A program made the translations under genes and the position numbers. DNA of 64,000 nt from Palsa-504 sp963742795 (GTDB taxonomy: Bacteria; Actinomycetota; Actinomycetes; Streptosporangiales; Streptosporangiaceae), in contig CAVUNL010000005.1 in NCBI GenBank assembly GCA_963742795.1, positions 248,001 to 312,000 of the forward strand, in the 5' to 3' direction. Shown here in pieces: positions 44,116 through 54,892 of this stretch (the stretch's first letter is position 1; the number at the start of each line of letters is the position of its first letter). Below the pieces are notes generated by a model. The model was given only the letters and a program-made list of their open reading frames with translations, made no database searches and was not told the DNA's origin.

Positions 44116-44889
44116 ATGCAAACCAGCCCGGACCCGTGGATCAGCGCGCTGCGGCACTCCCATGACCGGTTGCAAGCCCTGGTCGAGCCGCTCAGCCAAG
44201 ACCAGCTCGAGCAGCGGTCATACGCCAGCGAGTGGTCGATCGCCCAGGTGCTCTCCCACCTCGGCTCCGGGGCCCAGATCTTCAGCCTGTTCCTGGACGC
44301 GGGACTGGCCGGGCAGGACCCGCCCGGACGCGAGGCGTTCGGCCCGATCTGGAACACCTGGAACGCCAAGGACCCGCAGACCCAGGCCACGGATGGCCTG
44401 CAGGCCGACGAGGAGACCGTGGAGCGGTTCGAGTCCATCGACCCCGACCAGAAGGCGCAGTTGCGGCTGCGGGTGTTCGGGATGGACATGGACACGACCG
44501 GATTGGCCCGGATGCGCGTCAGCGAGCACGCCATCCACACCTGGGACGTCGCTGTCGCGCTTGACCCGTCAGCGACGGTAGCGCCGGACGCCGTGGGCCT
44601 GCTCATCGACACCGTCGGCCAGCTCGCGGCCCGGTCGGCCGAGCCGGACGGCAAGCAGCGCCGACTGCGGGTGTCAACCACCAATCCCGAACGGATATTC
44701 ATCCTGGAGACCGGCGACGCGGTCAGCCTGACCGAATCGGACGGCTCGGACGGCTTGCCTGAGCTGCGCCTGCCCGCGGAGGCATTCGTCCGCTTGGTCT
44801 ACGGTCGCCTCGGCCCGCACCACACTCCACCGGTCGAAGCCGACGGCGTCGACCTTGGCGAGCTACGGCAGCTCTTCCCCGGTTTCTGA
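44116..44889 (+). CDS. Maleylpyruvate isomerase/DinB-fold mycothiol-dependent-like protein
   Basis: 257-residue protein from ATG 44116. The N-terminal four-helix domain has the metal-ligand pattern SHLGSGAQIF and SEHAIHTWDVAVAL, characteristic of the maleylpyruvate-isomerase N-terminal (DinB-like) family. The C-terminal domain is the small beta-rich cap common in actinobacteria. Relatives use mycothiol as cofactor in isomerase, transferase or detoxification reactions. Substrate unknown. A longer frame upstream to 44023 has no supported start. Confidence 0.85.
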   Translation: MQTSPDPWISALRHSHDRLQALVEPLSQDQLEQRSYASEWSIAQVLSHLGSGAQIFSLFLDAGLAGQDPPGREAFGPIWNTWNAKDPQTQATDGLQADEETVERFESIDPDQKAQLRLRVFGMDMDTTGLARMRVSEHAIHTWDVAVALDPSATVAPDAVGLLIDTVGQLAARSAEPDGKQRRLRVSTTNPERIFILETGDAVSLTESDGSDGLPELRLPAEAFVRLVYGRLGPHHTPPVEADGVDLGELRQLFPGF

Positions 44890-44921
44890 GGCCGCTGGCA
44901 GGTCATGACCGCCGACGGGTG

Positions 44922-46211
44922 TCAGTGGCGGAGGATGTCACGAAGGTGCTGCACAGACCATCGCCGGTCGAACAGTGTCGGGTCGTCCCGGTCCTCGCCG
45001 CGAAGGTGCTCGATCAAGGTCACATAGTCGTCCAGGTCGAGCGTCCTGATCAGGGTGAGCAGGTCGGCCGCCTCGCCAGTGACAGGGGCGATCGGTGCGA
45101 CGAGCCGGTCGTAGAGTTCCACCACCTGGTGAACCATCGCCAGGTGGCGCGGCCCGGGCGTGACGGAGGGAAAGTTCGTCGCGGCGAAGTCCTCGGTGAA
45201 AACGATCGGCTCGACGGCCAGGGCCTGGGATCCGTAGTGCTGGGCGAGATGGATGAGCAACTCGACGTCGAAGGTCTCGTTGAATGATGTCATCTGCCGG
45301 ATGACCGGGCCGAGCGCGGCTCCGTCGAAGGCCTTGAAGCCGGCCTGGGTGTCGAGTACCCGGGCCAGGGGCGGGATGAGCGAGGCGCGGACGAAATGCC
45401 GGAACAGGATGATGATCTTGTCCGGCTTGTCGCCTGTGCTGTGCGGCTCGGTGACCGGCCCGTCGGCCCGGACCAGCACTGCCCCGTCGATCCCGTAACG
45501 CTGGCCGAGCGCGCCGACCACCTTGTCGCCGGCCACCACCGCCGCCGCCAGCGAGCCTAGCTGGGCCAGGTTCGCGGACAGGTCCGCGTCGGTGTAGCAG
45601 ACCACATGCCGGCCGGTGCCGTTCGCCCGCGCCGGATCGATCGCGGCGGCCAGCCCGGCCAGTATCGATCCTCCCTTGCGGGACTGATCGGTCGAGGTCA
45701 GCCGGTCGAATGCGGGGCTGATCGAGATGTCACCCTCGATAACCTCAGCCAGCCTGAGCACCGTCACACTGCGGTGGCCCTTACTTGGATAGCCCTCGGC
45801 CGCCGCGATGTCCGTCATGAGGTCGGCACTGGAGGGCCGGTCCGGGCATCCGTCGTCGCAGGCGATGACGCTCCACGTGACGCCGGACAGGCCGCTGGTC
45901 AGCCAGTCGAGCTGGCGAACCTTGGTCCTTACGAAGTCCTCCCCGTGCGGGTGCTCTGCACGCGGGACCATGCGGCCCGTCTCGCCGTACATGGCCCACA
46001 CCACAGTCAGGTGGATCGGCCCGATGAGCTCGCCCAGCCGCCGTCGCGAGCGAGTCGCAGCAACCGCTTCGGCCGCCACCGCCGGACCATAGCTGGCCGC
46101 GACATGCGCGGCCGCCGCGTGGTCCTCGACCAGGGCGGAGGCGACGTCGAGCACCGCCTGGTTCTGATCAGAATCCGTCAGGTCACGCGCGGGCACCTGC
46201 ACCTTGTCCAT
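44922..46211 (-). CDS. GT2 family glycosyltransferase (DPM1/ALG5-like)
   Basis: 429 residues from ATG 46211. Hallmarks of a GT-A glycosyltransferase are ACDDGCPDRPS (nucleotide-binding Asp pair), KGGSILAGLAAA, the metal-binding YTDADLSANL and DTQAGFKAFDG, as in dolichyl/polyprenyl-phosphate sugar synthases. It would move a sugar from a nucleotide donor to a lipid carrier or small acceptor. The first about 80 residues are not typical of the family. The start is uncertain: a frame exists up to 46340. It lies directly downstream of the TnpB-type element copy 2, on the same strand. Confidence 0.8.
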   Translation of the reverse strand: MDKVQVPARDLTDSDQNQAVLDVASALVEDHAAAAHVAASYGPAVAAEAVAATRSRRRLGELIGPIHLTVVWAMYGETGRMVPRAEHPHGEDFVRTKVRQLDWLTSGLSGVTWSVIACDDGCPDRPSSADLMTDIAAAEGYPSKGHRSVTVLRLAEVIEGDISISPAFDRLTSTDQSRKGGSILAGLAAAIDPARANGTGRHVVCYTDADLSANLAQLGSLAAAVVAGDKVVGALGQRYGIDGAVLVRADGPVTEPHSTGDKPDKIIILFRHFVRASLIPPLARVLDTQAGFKAFDGAALGPVIRQMTSFNETFDVELLIHLAQHYGSQALAVEPIVFTEDFAATNFPSVTPGPRHLAMVHQVVELYDRLVAPIAPVTGEAADLLTLIRTLDLDDYVTLIEHLRGEDRDDPTLFDRRWSVQHLRDILRH

Positions 46212-46315
46212 AGACCCCAGGATGCCAGGGCGCCCGGCTCCCAAGGCCGGCCGCAGCCGCATCGTGATGAGCCTGCTGATCAGTTCGTCTGGAAACCGGC
46301 CAGCTTGCGGCCCGG

Positions 46316-48076
46316 TCAGCCAAATGGATGGGATGGGCATGGCGATGCCCCGGCGCCTGGAGACATCGGGGCATGTGATCTACCAGTCGTGCCGAACCGT
46401 TCCTTTTGAACTAGCAGGACATGGTCCTGGCTGGTCGGCGGCCCCGGACGGTCTTGGGCTGCCTGGTCGGGCGGGCGTGTCCGGGTGGCCGTGGCGGTCT
46501 TGCGCCACCGTGGTGGCTGCCGCGGGGCCTGGCGGGGCCTGCCGTCCCTGGTGGTGCGGGTGGCCGCGGGTGCTCGGGGGGCAGCTCTCCGGCGGCTGGT
46601 CCGCTGGCCGCCGCCGGTCACGCCGGCCCGTCGCCGCGCCCGGTGGCCGAGCGCACGCCTGCCGATCACCACCGCGGCCGCATGATGGCCAGTGGCGGGG
46701 ACCGGGGAAACTCGTTCCCGCAGCGGGCCGAGCCAGTGCTCAGCTCCCCAGCGGGACGTATAAGCCGGGTCGACGGAGATGACTGCCAGGCCCGTGTTGG
46801 CGGCCATCTGGACCAGCCGGTCCCGGAACCGCCCGGTGGGCAGGCCGGCGACCAGGGCCCGGTAGCGGCGGCCGCGCGCGCCGCGTGAGGGCCGGCGGCC
46901 GTGCCGTTCGCGTCCTTGGTCGCGGGCAGCAGCGAAGTCCAGGTCCTCGATCACGATCGCCCGGCAGCCGCGCTGGCGGGCAAGCCCGATGACCGCGGAG
47001 ATGGCCGCGCGCAGCCGCCCGTCGCGCTGCGAGGCCGACAACCCGGACAGTACCAGGGAGAAGCTCGCCGGCGGCCCGGCCGGGTTCCCGTCCGGGGTTA
47101 CTACCCACACGGCCAGATGCCCGTGGTTGAGGTCCACGGCCAGGACCGGCGTCCGGCGCAAGTCCTCCAGCGCGGGAGCAGGCCCAGGCGAGGTACGCCA
47201 GGACGCGTCCAGGTACCACCGGTCCCGCACCGGGTCATAGCTGATGTCATAACGGATCGCCCTGGTGGCCGCCTGCGCGGCGACCTCGCCGCCCCGGTAG
47301 GAGAACCCGACCGGGCATGCCAGCCGGTACCGGCCATGCGGCCGGTTCGCCAGCTGAGCCAGCGGGCCCGGCAGCCGTATCTCCAGCCAGCCCTCGCCGG
47401 GATTCCACCTGATCGTTTCGTTCCCGAACGCCTTGTCCTTCTCCCCGTCGGCGGTCAAGAACAGCCGCGCCGCCTCCCACTCCCGCCGCCACTGCGCCTC
47501 GGTCAACCCCGCGTCGGCCAGCCGGCCGCGCGTGCCCAGCAGCGCCCGACCGCCACGCACCACCGACACCCTGCCCGCCGCCAGCCGCCGGTCCACCGCG
47601 GCCAGCCGGGCCTGCAGCACCTGCAGCACCTGCAGCCGGACCATCTTGGCCTGCCGCTCCGCCGCAGTCGCGTACCCGCGCACCCGCCCGGCCCGGCCGC
47701 CGGCCGGGACAGCCAGCCGGGCCCTGATCGTCGCGATCCGGGCGCGCAGCCCAGACTTCTGGGCGCTCAGGTTCCGCCTGGCCAGCTGCCACTGATCCTC
47801 GCTGGTCCGGGTGATCGCCCCGGCCCACCGCGACGATGATGCCGCCGTCAGCGCCCGCTTGCGCCTCGCCCGGGACGCCGCCTGGCCCGGCGCGTCCAGC
47901 CGCCCCTCCGCGCACCGCGAGGCCAGGTCCCGCCCGCCCAGCGACCCCAGGTGCCGGCCCGCCGCCCGCAGCACCGCCGCGTCCTGCCCGGACACCCGCA
48001 GCCTGGTCCGCACCCGCGCTCCCGCCGGGGCAGCGGCCACGAACGGCGCTGCGACCCGGCGCAGCGGCACGCTCAC
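46316..48076 (-). CDS. Large TnpB-related (IS200/IS605 accessory-like) protein
   Basis: 586-residue protein from GTG 48076. The RuvC-like core has Asp315 (VLAVDLNHGHLA) and Glu377 (IVIEDLDF). The later SVDPAYTSRWGAEHW aligns with the DPAYTS-CxxCG zinc-ribbon region of TnpB but has no cysteines there. The position of the third catalytic Asp (DxNAAxNI in TnpB) is His464 in TGHHAAAVVIGRR. Residues about 70-200 add an Arg-rich helical domain. The last about 110 residues are Arg/Pro-rich, and the final residues after VLLVQ run past the element end. TnpB proteins are RNA-guided DNA nucleases; whether this variant still cuts is open. No TnpA nearby. Confidence 0.85.
   Translation of the reverse strand: MSVPLRRVAAPFVAAAPAGARVRTRLRVSGQDAAVLRAAGRHLGSLGGRDLASRCAEGRLDAPGQAASRARRKRALTAASSSRWAGAITRTSEDQWQLARRNLSAQKSGLRARIATIRARLAVPAGGRAGRVRGYATAAERQAKMVRLQVLQVLQARLAAVDRRLAAGRVSVVRGGRALLGTRGRLADAGLTEAQWRREWEAARLFLTADGEKDKAFGNETIRWNPGEGWLEIRLPGPLAQLANRPHGRYRLACPVGFSYRGGEVAAQAATRAIRYDISYDPVRDRWYLDASWRTSPGPAPALEDLRRTPVLAVDLNHGHLAVWVVTPDGNPAGPPASFSLVLSGLSASQRDGRLRAAISAVIGLARQRGCRAIVIEDLDFAAARDQGRERHGRRPSRGARGRRYRALVAGLPTGRFRDRLVQMAANTGLAVISVDPAYTSRWGAEHWLGPLRERVSPVPATGHHAAAVVIGRRALGHRARRRAGVTGGGQRTSRRRAAPRAPAATRTTRDGRPRQAPRQPPRWRKTATATRTRPPDQAAQDRPGPPTSQDHVLLVQKERFGTTGRSHAPMSPGAGASPCPSHPFG
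46396..46467 (-). repeat. Conserved right end of TnpB-type element, copy 2
   Basis: 72 bp, 66 identical to 17765-17836. On the minus strand it contains a 6-bp stem CAGGAC-CAT-GTCCTG and then GTTC-AAAAG-GAAC before ending at GGAACGGT. TnpB guide RNAs are usually made from this position, so it is the place to look for one. Confidence 0.6.
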
Positions 48077-48171
48077 CCGGCACCGCGCGGTACGATCACC
48101 TGTCCTATCAGATGCACATCACAAGACTATCATATAGAACACGTTTTTGTTATCCAGGACACGCCGGACGG
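46396..48171 (-). mobile_element. TnpB-type element, copy 2 (intact gene)
   Basis: About 1.78 kb bounded by the 72-bp right-end block and a left CACGCCGGACGG (48160-48171) shared with copy 1. It carries one gene. The left 90 bp before the gene is AT-rich (48110-48155), probably with the promoter. It separates the repeat-protein gene from the GT2 gene on the same strand. Confidence 0.65.
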
Positions 48172-48208
48172 CACAACTGTCAGAACCCCGCCGAGGATCC
48201 CCGGGTGG

Positions 48209-48820
48209 TCAGTCTGATCCGGGCTCGAGGTAGAAGATCACGGCGGACCCATCGTTGCGCGCGTACCCGCTGACTTCTCCCGCCCCCTGTCGGGGAGAGG
48301 CGTTCAGGAACGCCAGGGCGGACGCTACCCCGTCTGGGCCCGGAAACTCCTTGAAGTACCAGGTCTGGGTGGTGCCCGCGCCCAGGCTGCCGGGCACCAG
48401 GTACAGGAGCCCCACCGTGCCGTTATCGCGCGGGGTTACGCTGGCCTGGCCGGGGCCCTGCCGGGCAGGCTCGTTCAAGAAGTCGACGGCCTGCTTGGGG
48501 CCAGCGAACTCCCCGGATTCCCAGGTTTGCGCCGTGCCTGCACCCAGGCTGCCCGGTGCCAGGTACAACAGCCCCGCGCTTCCGTTGTTGCGCAGGGTCG
48601 CGGTGGCCTCGCCAGGTCCCTGCCGGGCAGGCTCGTTCAGGAAGATCACGGTGTTCTTCTCCCCGTCGGGGAGAGGGAACTCCCGGGATTCCCAGGTCAG
48701 CGCCGTGCCCGTGCCCAGGCTGCCAGGTACCAGGTAGAACAGTCCCACGCTGCCGTCGTTGCGTAGGGTCGCGGTGGCCTCGCCACGTCCCTGCCGGGCA
48801 GGCTCGTTCAAGAAGGTCAC
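48209..48820 (-). CDS. Tandem-repeat protein of unknown function
   Basis: 203 residues starting at a GTG that overlaps the stop of the PrmC-like gene by four bases (GTGA). It consists of four repeats of 54-57 residues, the last shortened. Each begins FLNEPARQG-GEAT (FLNASPRQGAGEVS in the last), continues NDGSVGLFYLVPGSLG-GT and ends TWES-EF-P. The pattern is beta-strand-rich with Gly/Ala turns. No signal peptide or membrane helix is seen. I do not recognise a family. Coupled translation with the methyltransferase suggests a shared role or a shared origin by readthrough. Confidence 0.7.
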   Translation of the reverse strand: MTFLNEPARQGRGEATATLRNDGSVGLFYLVPGSLGTGTALTWESREFPLPDGEKNTVIFLNEPARQGPGEATATLRNNGSAGLLYLAPGSLGAGTAQTWESGEFAGPKQAVDFLNEPARQGPGQASVTPRDNGTVGLLYLVPGSLGAGTTQTWYFKEFPGPDGVASALAFLNASPRQGAGEVSGYARNDGSAVIFYLEPGSD

Positions 48821-49659
48821 GGCGTTGTTCTCGCCGTCGCCCGCTCCAGTGTCCCGATCAGGACGGTGGCGCTCAGGTCGGCTGAGGTTGCTACCTGCGG
48901 GGTCAGGCCGCTGGCCTCGAAGGCGGCGGCGGCCAGGGAGGCTTGGCGTTCGCTGGTCTCGATCAGCAGGTAGCCGCCCGGGGCCAGCCAGTCGGGCGCC
49001 CCGGCGGCCACGCGACGCAGCACGTCGAGCCCGTCCGGCCCGCCGTCCAACGCGACCCGCGGCTCGTGGGCCCGGGCCTCCGGCGGGAGGAACGCGATCT
49101 CGCCGGTGGGCACGTAGGGCACGTTGGCGGCCACGATCGCGACCTGGCCTCGTAGCCGGGCGGGCAGCGGCTGGTACAGGTCGCCCTGGTAGACGTGCCC
49201 GGGGACGTTCCGCCGGGCACAGCGCACGGCGGCCGGGTCGAGGTCCACCGCGTGCACGTCGGCGTGCTCCACGGCCGCGGCGAGCGCGGCGCCGATCGCG
49301 CCCGCGCCGCAGCACAGGTCGACGACGATGGCGCCGGGCCGGGCGACGGTTCCAGTGCGGATGAGAGGGCCAGGGGGGTCCGGGGGGATGGAATCTCCCC
49401 GGATGAGAAGAACAGCCTGCTCGACGAGGAACTCGGTACGGCGGCGCGGGACGAAGACGCCGGGATCTACGGCGATGCGCAGTCCGCAGAACTCGGCCCA
49501 GCCGAGGACCTGTTCGAGCGGCAGGCCAGCGGCCCGCCGCTCCACCATCGCGTCGAGTTCCTCCGGACTCCGGGCCGTGGCGATGAGCAGCCGGGCTTCG
49601 TCCTCGGCGAAGACGCAGCCCGCGGCCCGGAGCTGGGCCACGATGAGGGGTTCAGCCAC
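48817..49659 (-). CDS. PrmC-like protein N5-glutamine methyltransferase
   Basis: SAM-dependent methyltransferase of 280 residues, GTG start overlapping the end of the preceding gene by 8 bp. The N-terminal helical domain (GLPLEQVLGWAEFCGLRI, VFVPRRRTEFLVE) is that of HemK/PrmC. The SAM motif is VVDLCCGAGAIGAALA. The NPPY motif that binds the target glutamine reads NVPYVP. Proteins of this kind are annotated in actinobacteria as putative glutamine methyltransferases and are distinct from true PrmC. The target is not known. Confidence 0.85.
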   Translation of the reverse strand: MAEPLIVAQLRAAGCVFAEDEARLLIATARSPEELDAMVERRAAGLPLEQVLGWAEFCGLRIAVDPGVFVPRRRTEFLVEQAVLLIRGDSIPPDPPGPLIRTGTVARPGAIVVDLCCGAGAIGAALAAAVEHADVHAVDLDPAAVRCARRNVPGHVYQGDLYQPLPARLRGQVAIVAANVPYVPTGEIAFLPPEARAHEPRVALDGGPDGLDVLRRVAAGAPDWLAPGGYLLIETSERQASLAAAAFEASGLTPQVATSADLSATVLIGTLERATARTTP

Positions 49660-50221
49660 GCTGCACGCGACGGTTGCGAAGGTAGACCACCCGGGAGCCG
49701 AACGTCCGGGTCTCGAGCAACTCGAGCTCGATCGCGCGGTCCAGCGGCGGGAAGTACGGCGTACCGCGGCCCAGCACGACCGGGATGACGAACAGCCGGT
49801 ACTCGTCGATGAGATCCAGCTTGATCAACGTGGAGGCCAGGCCCGCGCCGCCCACCGAGATCACGCCCTCCTCTGGCGCTTGCCGGAGCCTGGCCACCTC
49901 GTCGGCCACTTCGTCGCAGGCTAGCCGGGCGTTGCCCTGGACCTGATCGAGCGTGGTGGAGAACACGAGCTTCGGGATGGCTTTCCAGATCCGGGCGAAC
50001 TCCAGCTCGTCCGCGCCGGACATGGTCGTCTCGGCGGTCTCCCAGACCAGCATGGCCTCGTACAGCCGCCGCCCCATCAATTCCGCGCCGATCTCGGGGG
50101 TCTGCTGGACGTGGAACGCAAACAGCTCCTGGTCGGGCGCGGTCCAGGAGATGTCGCCGCCAGGGCCCGCGATGAAGCCGTCCAGCGACACGCTCATGGA
50201 GTAGATAACCGTGCGCATCAT
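49652..50221 (-). CDS. Dihydrofolate reductase/RibD C-terminal family protein
   Basis: 189-residue reductase-fold protein. Segments MSVSLDGFIAGPGGDISW, GRRLYEAMLVWE, KLVFSTTL, ISVGGAGLASTLIKLDLIDEYRL and PVVLGRGTPYFP match the RibD C-terminal/DHFR-like family. These are NADPH-dependent reductases of unknown substrate, common in actinobacteria. The gene overlaps the start of the PrmC-like gene by 8 bp, making an operon with it and the repeat protein. Confidence 0.87.
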   Translation of the reverse strand: MMRTVIYSMSVSLDGFIAGPGGDISWTAPDQELFAFHVQQTPEIGAELMGRRLYEAMLVWETAETTMSGADELEFARIWKAIPKLVFSTTLDQVQGNARLACDEVADEVARLRQAPEEGVISVGGAGLASTLIKLDLIDEYRLFVIPVVLGRGTPYFPPLDRAIELELLETRTFGSRVVYLRNRRVQRG

Positions 50222-50247
50222 GGTCTCCCCGAAGTCAGACTTAACCC

Positions 50248-50376
50248 ATGTCTGTACAGATCCGGCCGCCCCGTCCCGGCGACGGCGAAGGCATGGCCCG
50301 CGTATGGCTCTCCGCCGGAGCCTATTACGCCGGGCTCGGCTACCAGCGGCGCTCGATCCTCTTCCTGAAGTCGTTG

Positions 50377-50379
<3 letters not shown>
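50248..50379 (+). pseudogene. GNAT acetyltransferase with central deletion
   Basis: MSVQIRPPRPGDGEGMARVW and SAGAYYA match the first about 30 residues of actinobacterial GNAT acetyltransferases. They are joined directly to GLGYQRRSILFLKSLL, the typical last residues of the same family. About 110-130 central residues, including the acetyl-CoA site, are missing. The frame then runs antisense into acnA without a proper stop. A single in-frame deletion would produce this. Confidence 0.6.
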
Positions 50380-53088
<2,709 letters not shown>

Positions 53089-53139
53089 CGTTCCTGAGCC
53101 TCCTCGCTCGTCCCGGCTAGGCGTCCCAGCCTACAGTAT

Positions 53140-53151
53140 CTCGATATCAAG
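53140..53151. promoter_or_regulatory. GATATC-centred dyad upstream of acnA
   Basis: CTCGATATCAAG is a 12-bp dyad with one mismatched pair. It lies in an AT-rich patch between the divergent acnA and LLM genes. It may be an operator; no regulator gene is adjacent. Confidence 0.35.
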
Positions 53152-53260
53152 CTACTTTACCAGCGCCGGACAGGGCGCCTCGGGCGGCAGGCTCGATCTG
53201 GCCGTTCAATAGGATGATCGAGTACTCAGGAGTCTTCGGCCCGGAGAGGACGTCACCGGA

Positions 53261-54118
53261 ATGCGCTTCGCGATCAAGACGCGGCCCGAACACCAGACGT
53301 GGGAAGAACTCCGCGACGCGTGGCTCGCCGCCGACGAGATCCCGCTGTTCGAGTCGGCCTGGAACTGGGATCATTTCTACCCGCTGACCCCCGACTACGC
53401 CGGGCCCAACTTCGAGGCGTGGACGATGCTAGCCGCGATGGCCCAGGCTACCCGGCGGATCCGGATCGGCTGCCAGGTGACCGGAATGATCTACCGCCAC
53501 CCGGCGGTGCTGGCCAATATGGCCGCGACCGTCGACATCATCTCCGGCGGCCGGCTGGAACTGGGCCTCGGGGCCGGGTGGAACCAGATGGAGTGCGACG
53601 CCTACGGGATCGACCTGCCGCCGCTGAAGGAGCGGTTCGACCGGTTCGACGAGGGCGTCGAGGCCATCGTCGGGCTGCTGAGCCAGACCACCACCACGTT
53701 CGCCGGCCAGTACGTCAGGCTCACCGAGGCCAGGTGCGAGCCGAAGCCGGTGCAGCAGCCGCACCCGCCGGTCACGATCGGCGGGCGCGGTAAGACGCGG
53801 ACGCTGCGCACCGTGGCCCGCTGGGCCCAGCAGTGGAACGCCATCGCCGAGAGCCCGGAGCAGTGGCTGGAGCTGAAGGAGGTGCTCACCGGGCACTGCG
53901 CCGCGATCGGACGCGACGTGAACGAGATCACCTGTTCGGTCAACGTGCGCATCGAGCCCGACGGGGACCTGGAGCCCGTGGTCGCGGCGGTAGCCGCCTA
54001 CCGCGACGTCGGCGCCGACCTGATCATCATGAACCTCCCGCTCCACCCCAACCCCGACTCGCTCAAGCCGCTGGCCGAGGCGCTCGGGCCACTGGCGTTA
54101 CGGGTGGCGTGTCCCTGA
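53261..54118 (+). CDS. LLM class flavin/F420-dependent oxidoreductase (3)
   Basis: 285-residue luciferase-like enzyme. Visible are HQTWEELRDAWLAADEI, RRIRIGCQVTGMIYRHPAVLAN, IISGGRLELGLGAGWNQME and a PHPPVTIGGRGKTRTLR segment. This subtype, with FESAWNWDHFYPL early in the barrel, is one of the F420-dependent groups common in actinobacteria. The gene diverges from acnA and its 3' end overlaps the convergent dehydrogenase gene by 21 bp. Substrate unknown. Confidence 0.88.
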   Translation: MRFAIKTRPEHQTWEELRDAWLAADEIPLFESAWNWDHFYPLTPDYAGPNFEAWTMLAAMAQATRRIRIGCQVTGMIYRHPAVLANMAATVDIISGGRLELGLGAGWNQMECDAYGIDLPPLKERFDRFDEGVEAIVGLLSQTTTTFAGQYVRLTEARCEPKPVQQPHPPVTIGGRGKTRTLRTVARWAQQWNAIAESPEQWLELKEVLTGHCAAIGRDVNEITCSVNVRIEPDGDLEPVVAAVAAYRDVGADLIIMNLPLHPNPDSLKPLAEALGPLALRVACP

Positions 54119-54892
54119 CAGGCGCTCGTGCAAGGCCCGGCTGGCGTCGGCCATCACCGGTGGCACACCGAGTTCGGTGAGCATCTCCGCGGCCGCTTCC
54201 ATCTCGGCGGTCCGGCGCACGGCGTGCCGAACGGTACCGTCCACGATCCGCGCTACACTGCGCGCGTCGGCCTCGGTCAGCTCGTCGGCGATGTGCTCAC
54301 GCAGCCACTGCTCATGGTCGACGGCGCGGGCGGCCTCCAACGCCTCGATGATGGCCGCGGCCATGCCCTTGTAGAAGACGCTGCGCAGCAGCTTCCTGGT
54401 GGCCGCGAGCCCGGCGGGCCCGGCCAGCACCTCGATGCCGGCTCCCAGCGGGGTGAGCAGGCGAGCATAGCGTTCGGCGCCGTCCCCGCTGGCCAGCATC
54501 GGGACGTGCAGGCCGCGCCCGGGGACGGGCGCCATCATGGCGACGTCAGCGAAGGGCACATTGCCGACTTCGGCGATGCTCGCAAGCTCCCGTTTCAGGC
54601 CCGGTGAGGCGGTATTGAGGTCGGCCCACAGGGTGCCGGGGCGCAGGCCGCGCCGCCCGGCCCGGAAGGCGTCCATCGCGGCCTTCGCGCTGTTCACGCT
54701 CAGCACTAGGTCCGCGTCGCGCGCTGCCTCCGCCTCGCCGGGGGTGTCGGTGATGCCCGGGCCGGCGGCCACCGCCGGGTCATAGCCGCGCACCACCGCG
54801 CCCGCGGCGACCAGGTCACGCGCGATCACCGAACCGGCCTCGCCCAGGCCGAGCACCGCGATGACCAGCGGGCGCTCGTCCGGGTTCACCAT
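54098..54892 (-). CDS. NAD(P)-dependent dehydrogenase, DUF1932 type
   Basis: 264-residue member of the 6-phosphogluconate/3-hydroxyisobutyrate dehydrogenase superfamily. The N-terminal Rossmann motif is VLGLGEAGSVIARDL. The helical C-terminal domain (KLLRSVFYKGMAAAIIEALEAA) is of the DUF1932 kind. It should oxidise or reduce a hydroxyacid with NAD(P). It overlaps the end of the Pro/Gly-rich membrane protein gene by 7 bp and is likely co-translated with it. The function is otherwise unassigned. Confidence 0.83.
   Translation of the reverse strand: MVNPDERPLVIAVLGLGEAGSVIARDLVAAGAVVRGYDPAVAAGPGITDTPGEAEAARDADLVLSVNSAKAAMDAFRAGRRGLRPGTLWADLNTASPGLKRELASIAEVGNVPFADVAMMAPVPGRGLHVPMLASGDGAERYARLLTPLGAGIEVLAGPAGLAATRKLLRSVFYKGMAAAIIEALEAARAVDHEQWLREHIADELTEADARSVARIVDGTVRHAVRRTAEMEAAAEMLTELGVPPVMADASRALHERLSGTRHP

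Noticed and set aside
46316..48171. Complete IS200/IS605 transposon
   Set aside because: No TnpA (Y1 transposase) gene is present in or next to either copy, so it is described only as a TnpB-type element.
48240..48885. Repeated plus-strand frames (CRAGSF units)
   Set aside because: They mirror the minus-strand tandem-repeat protein, which has a coupled start codon.
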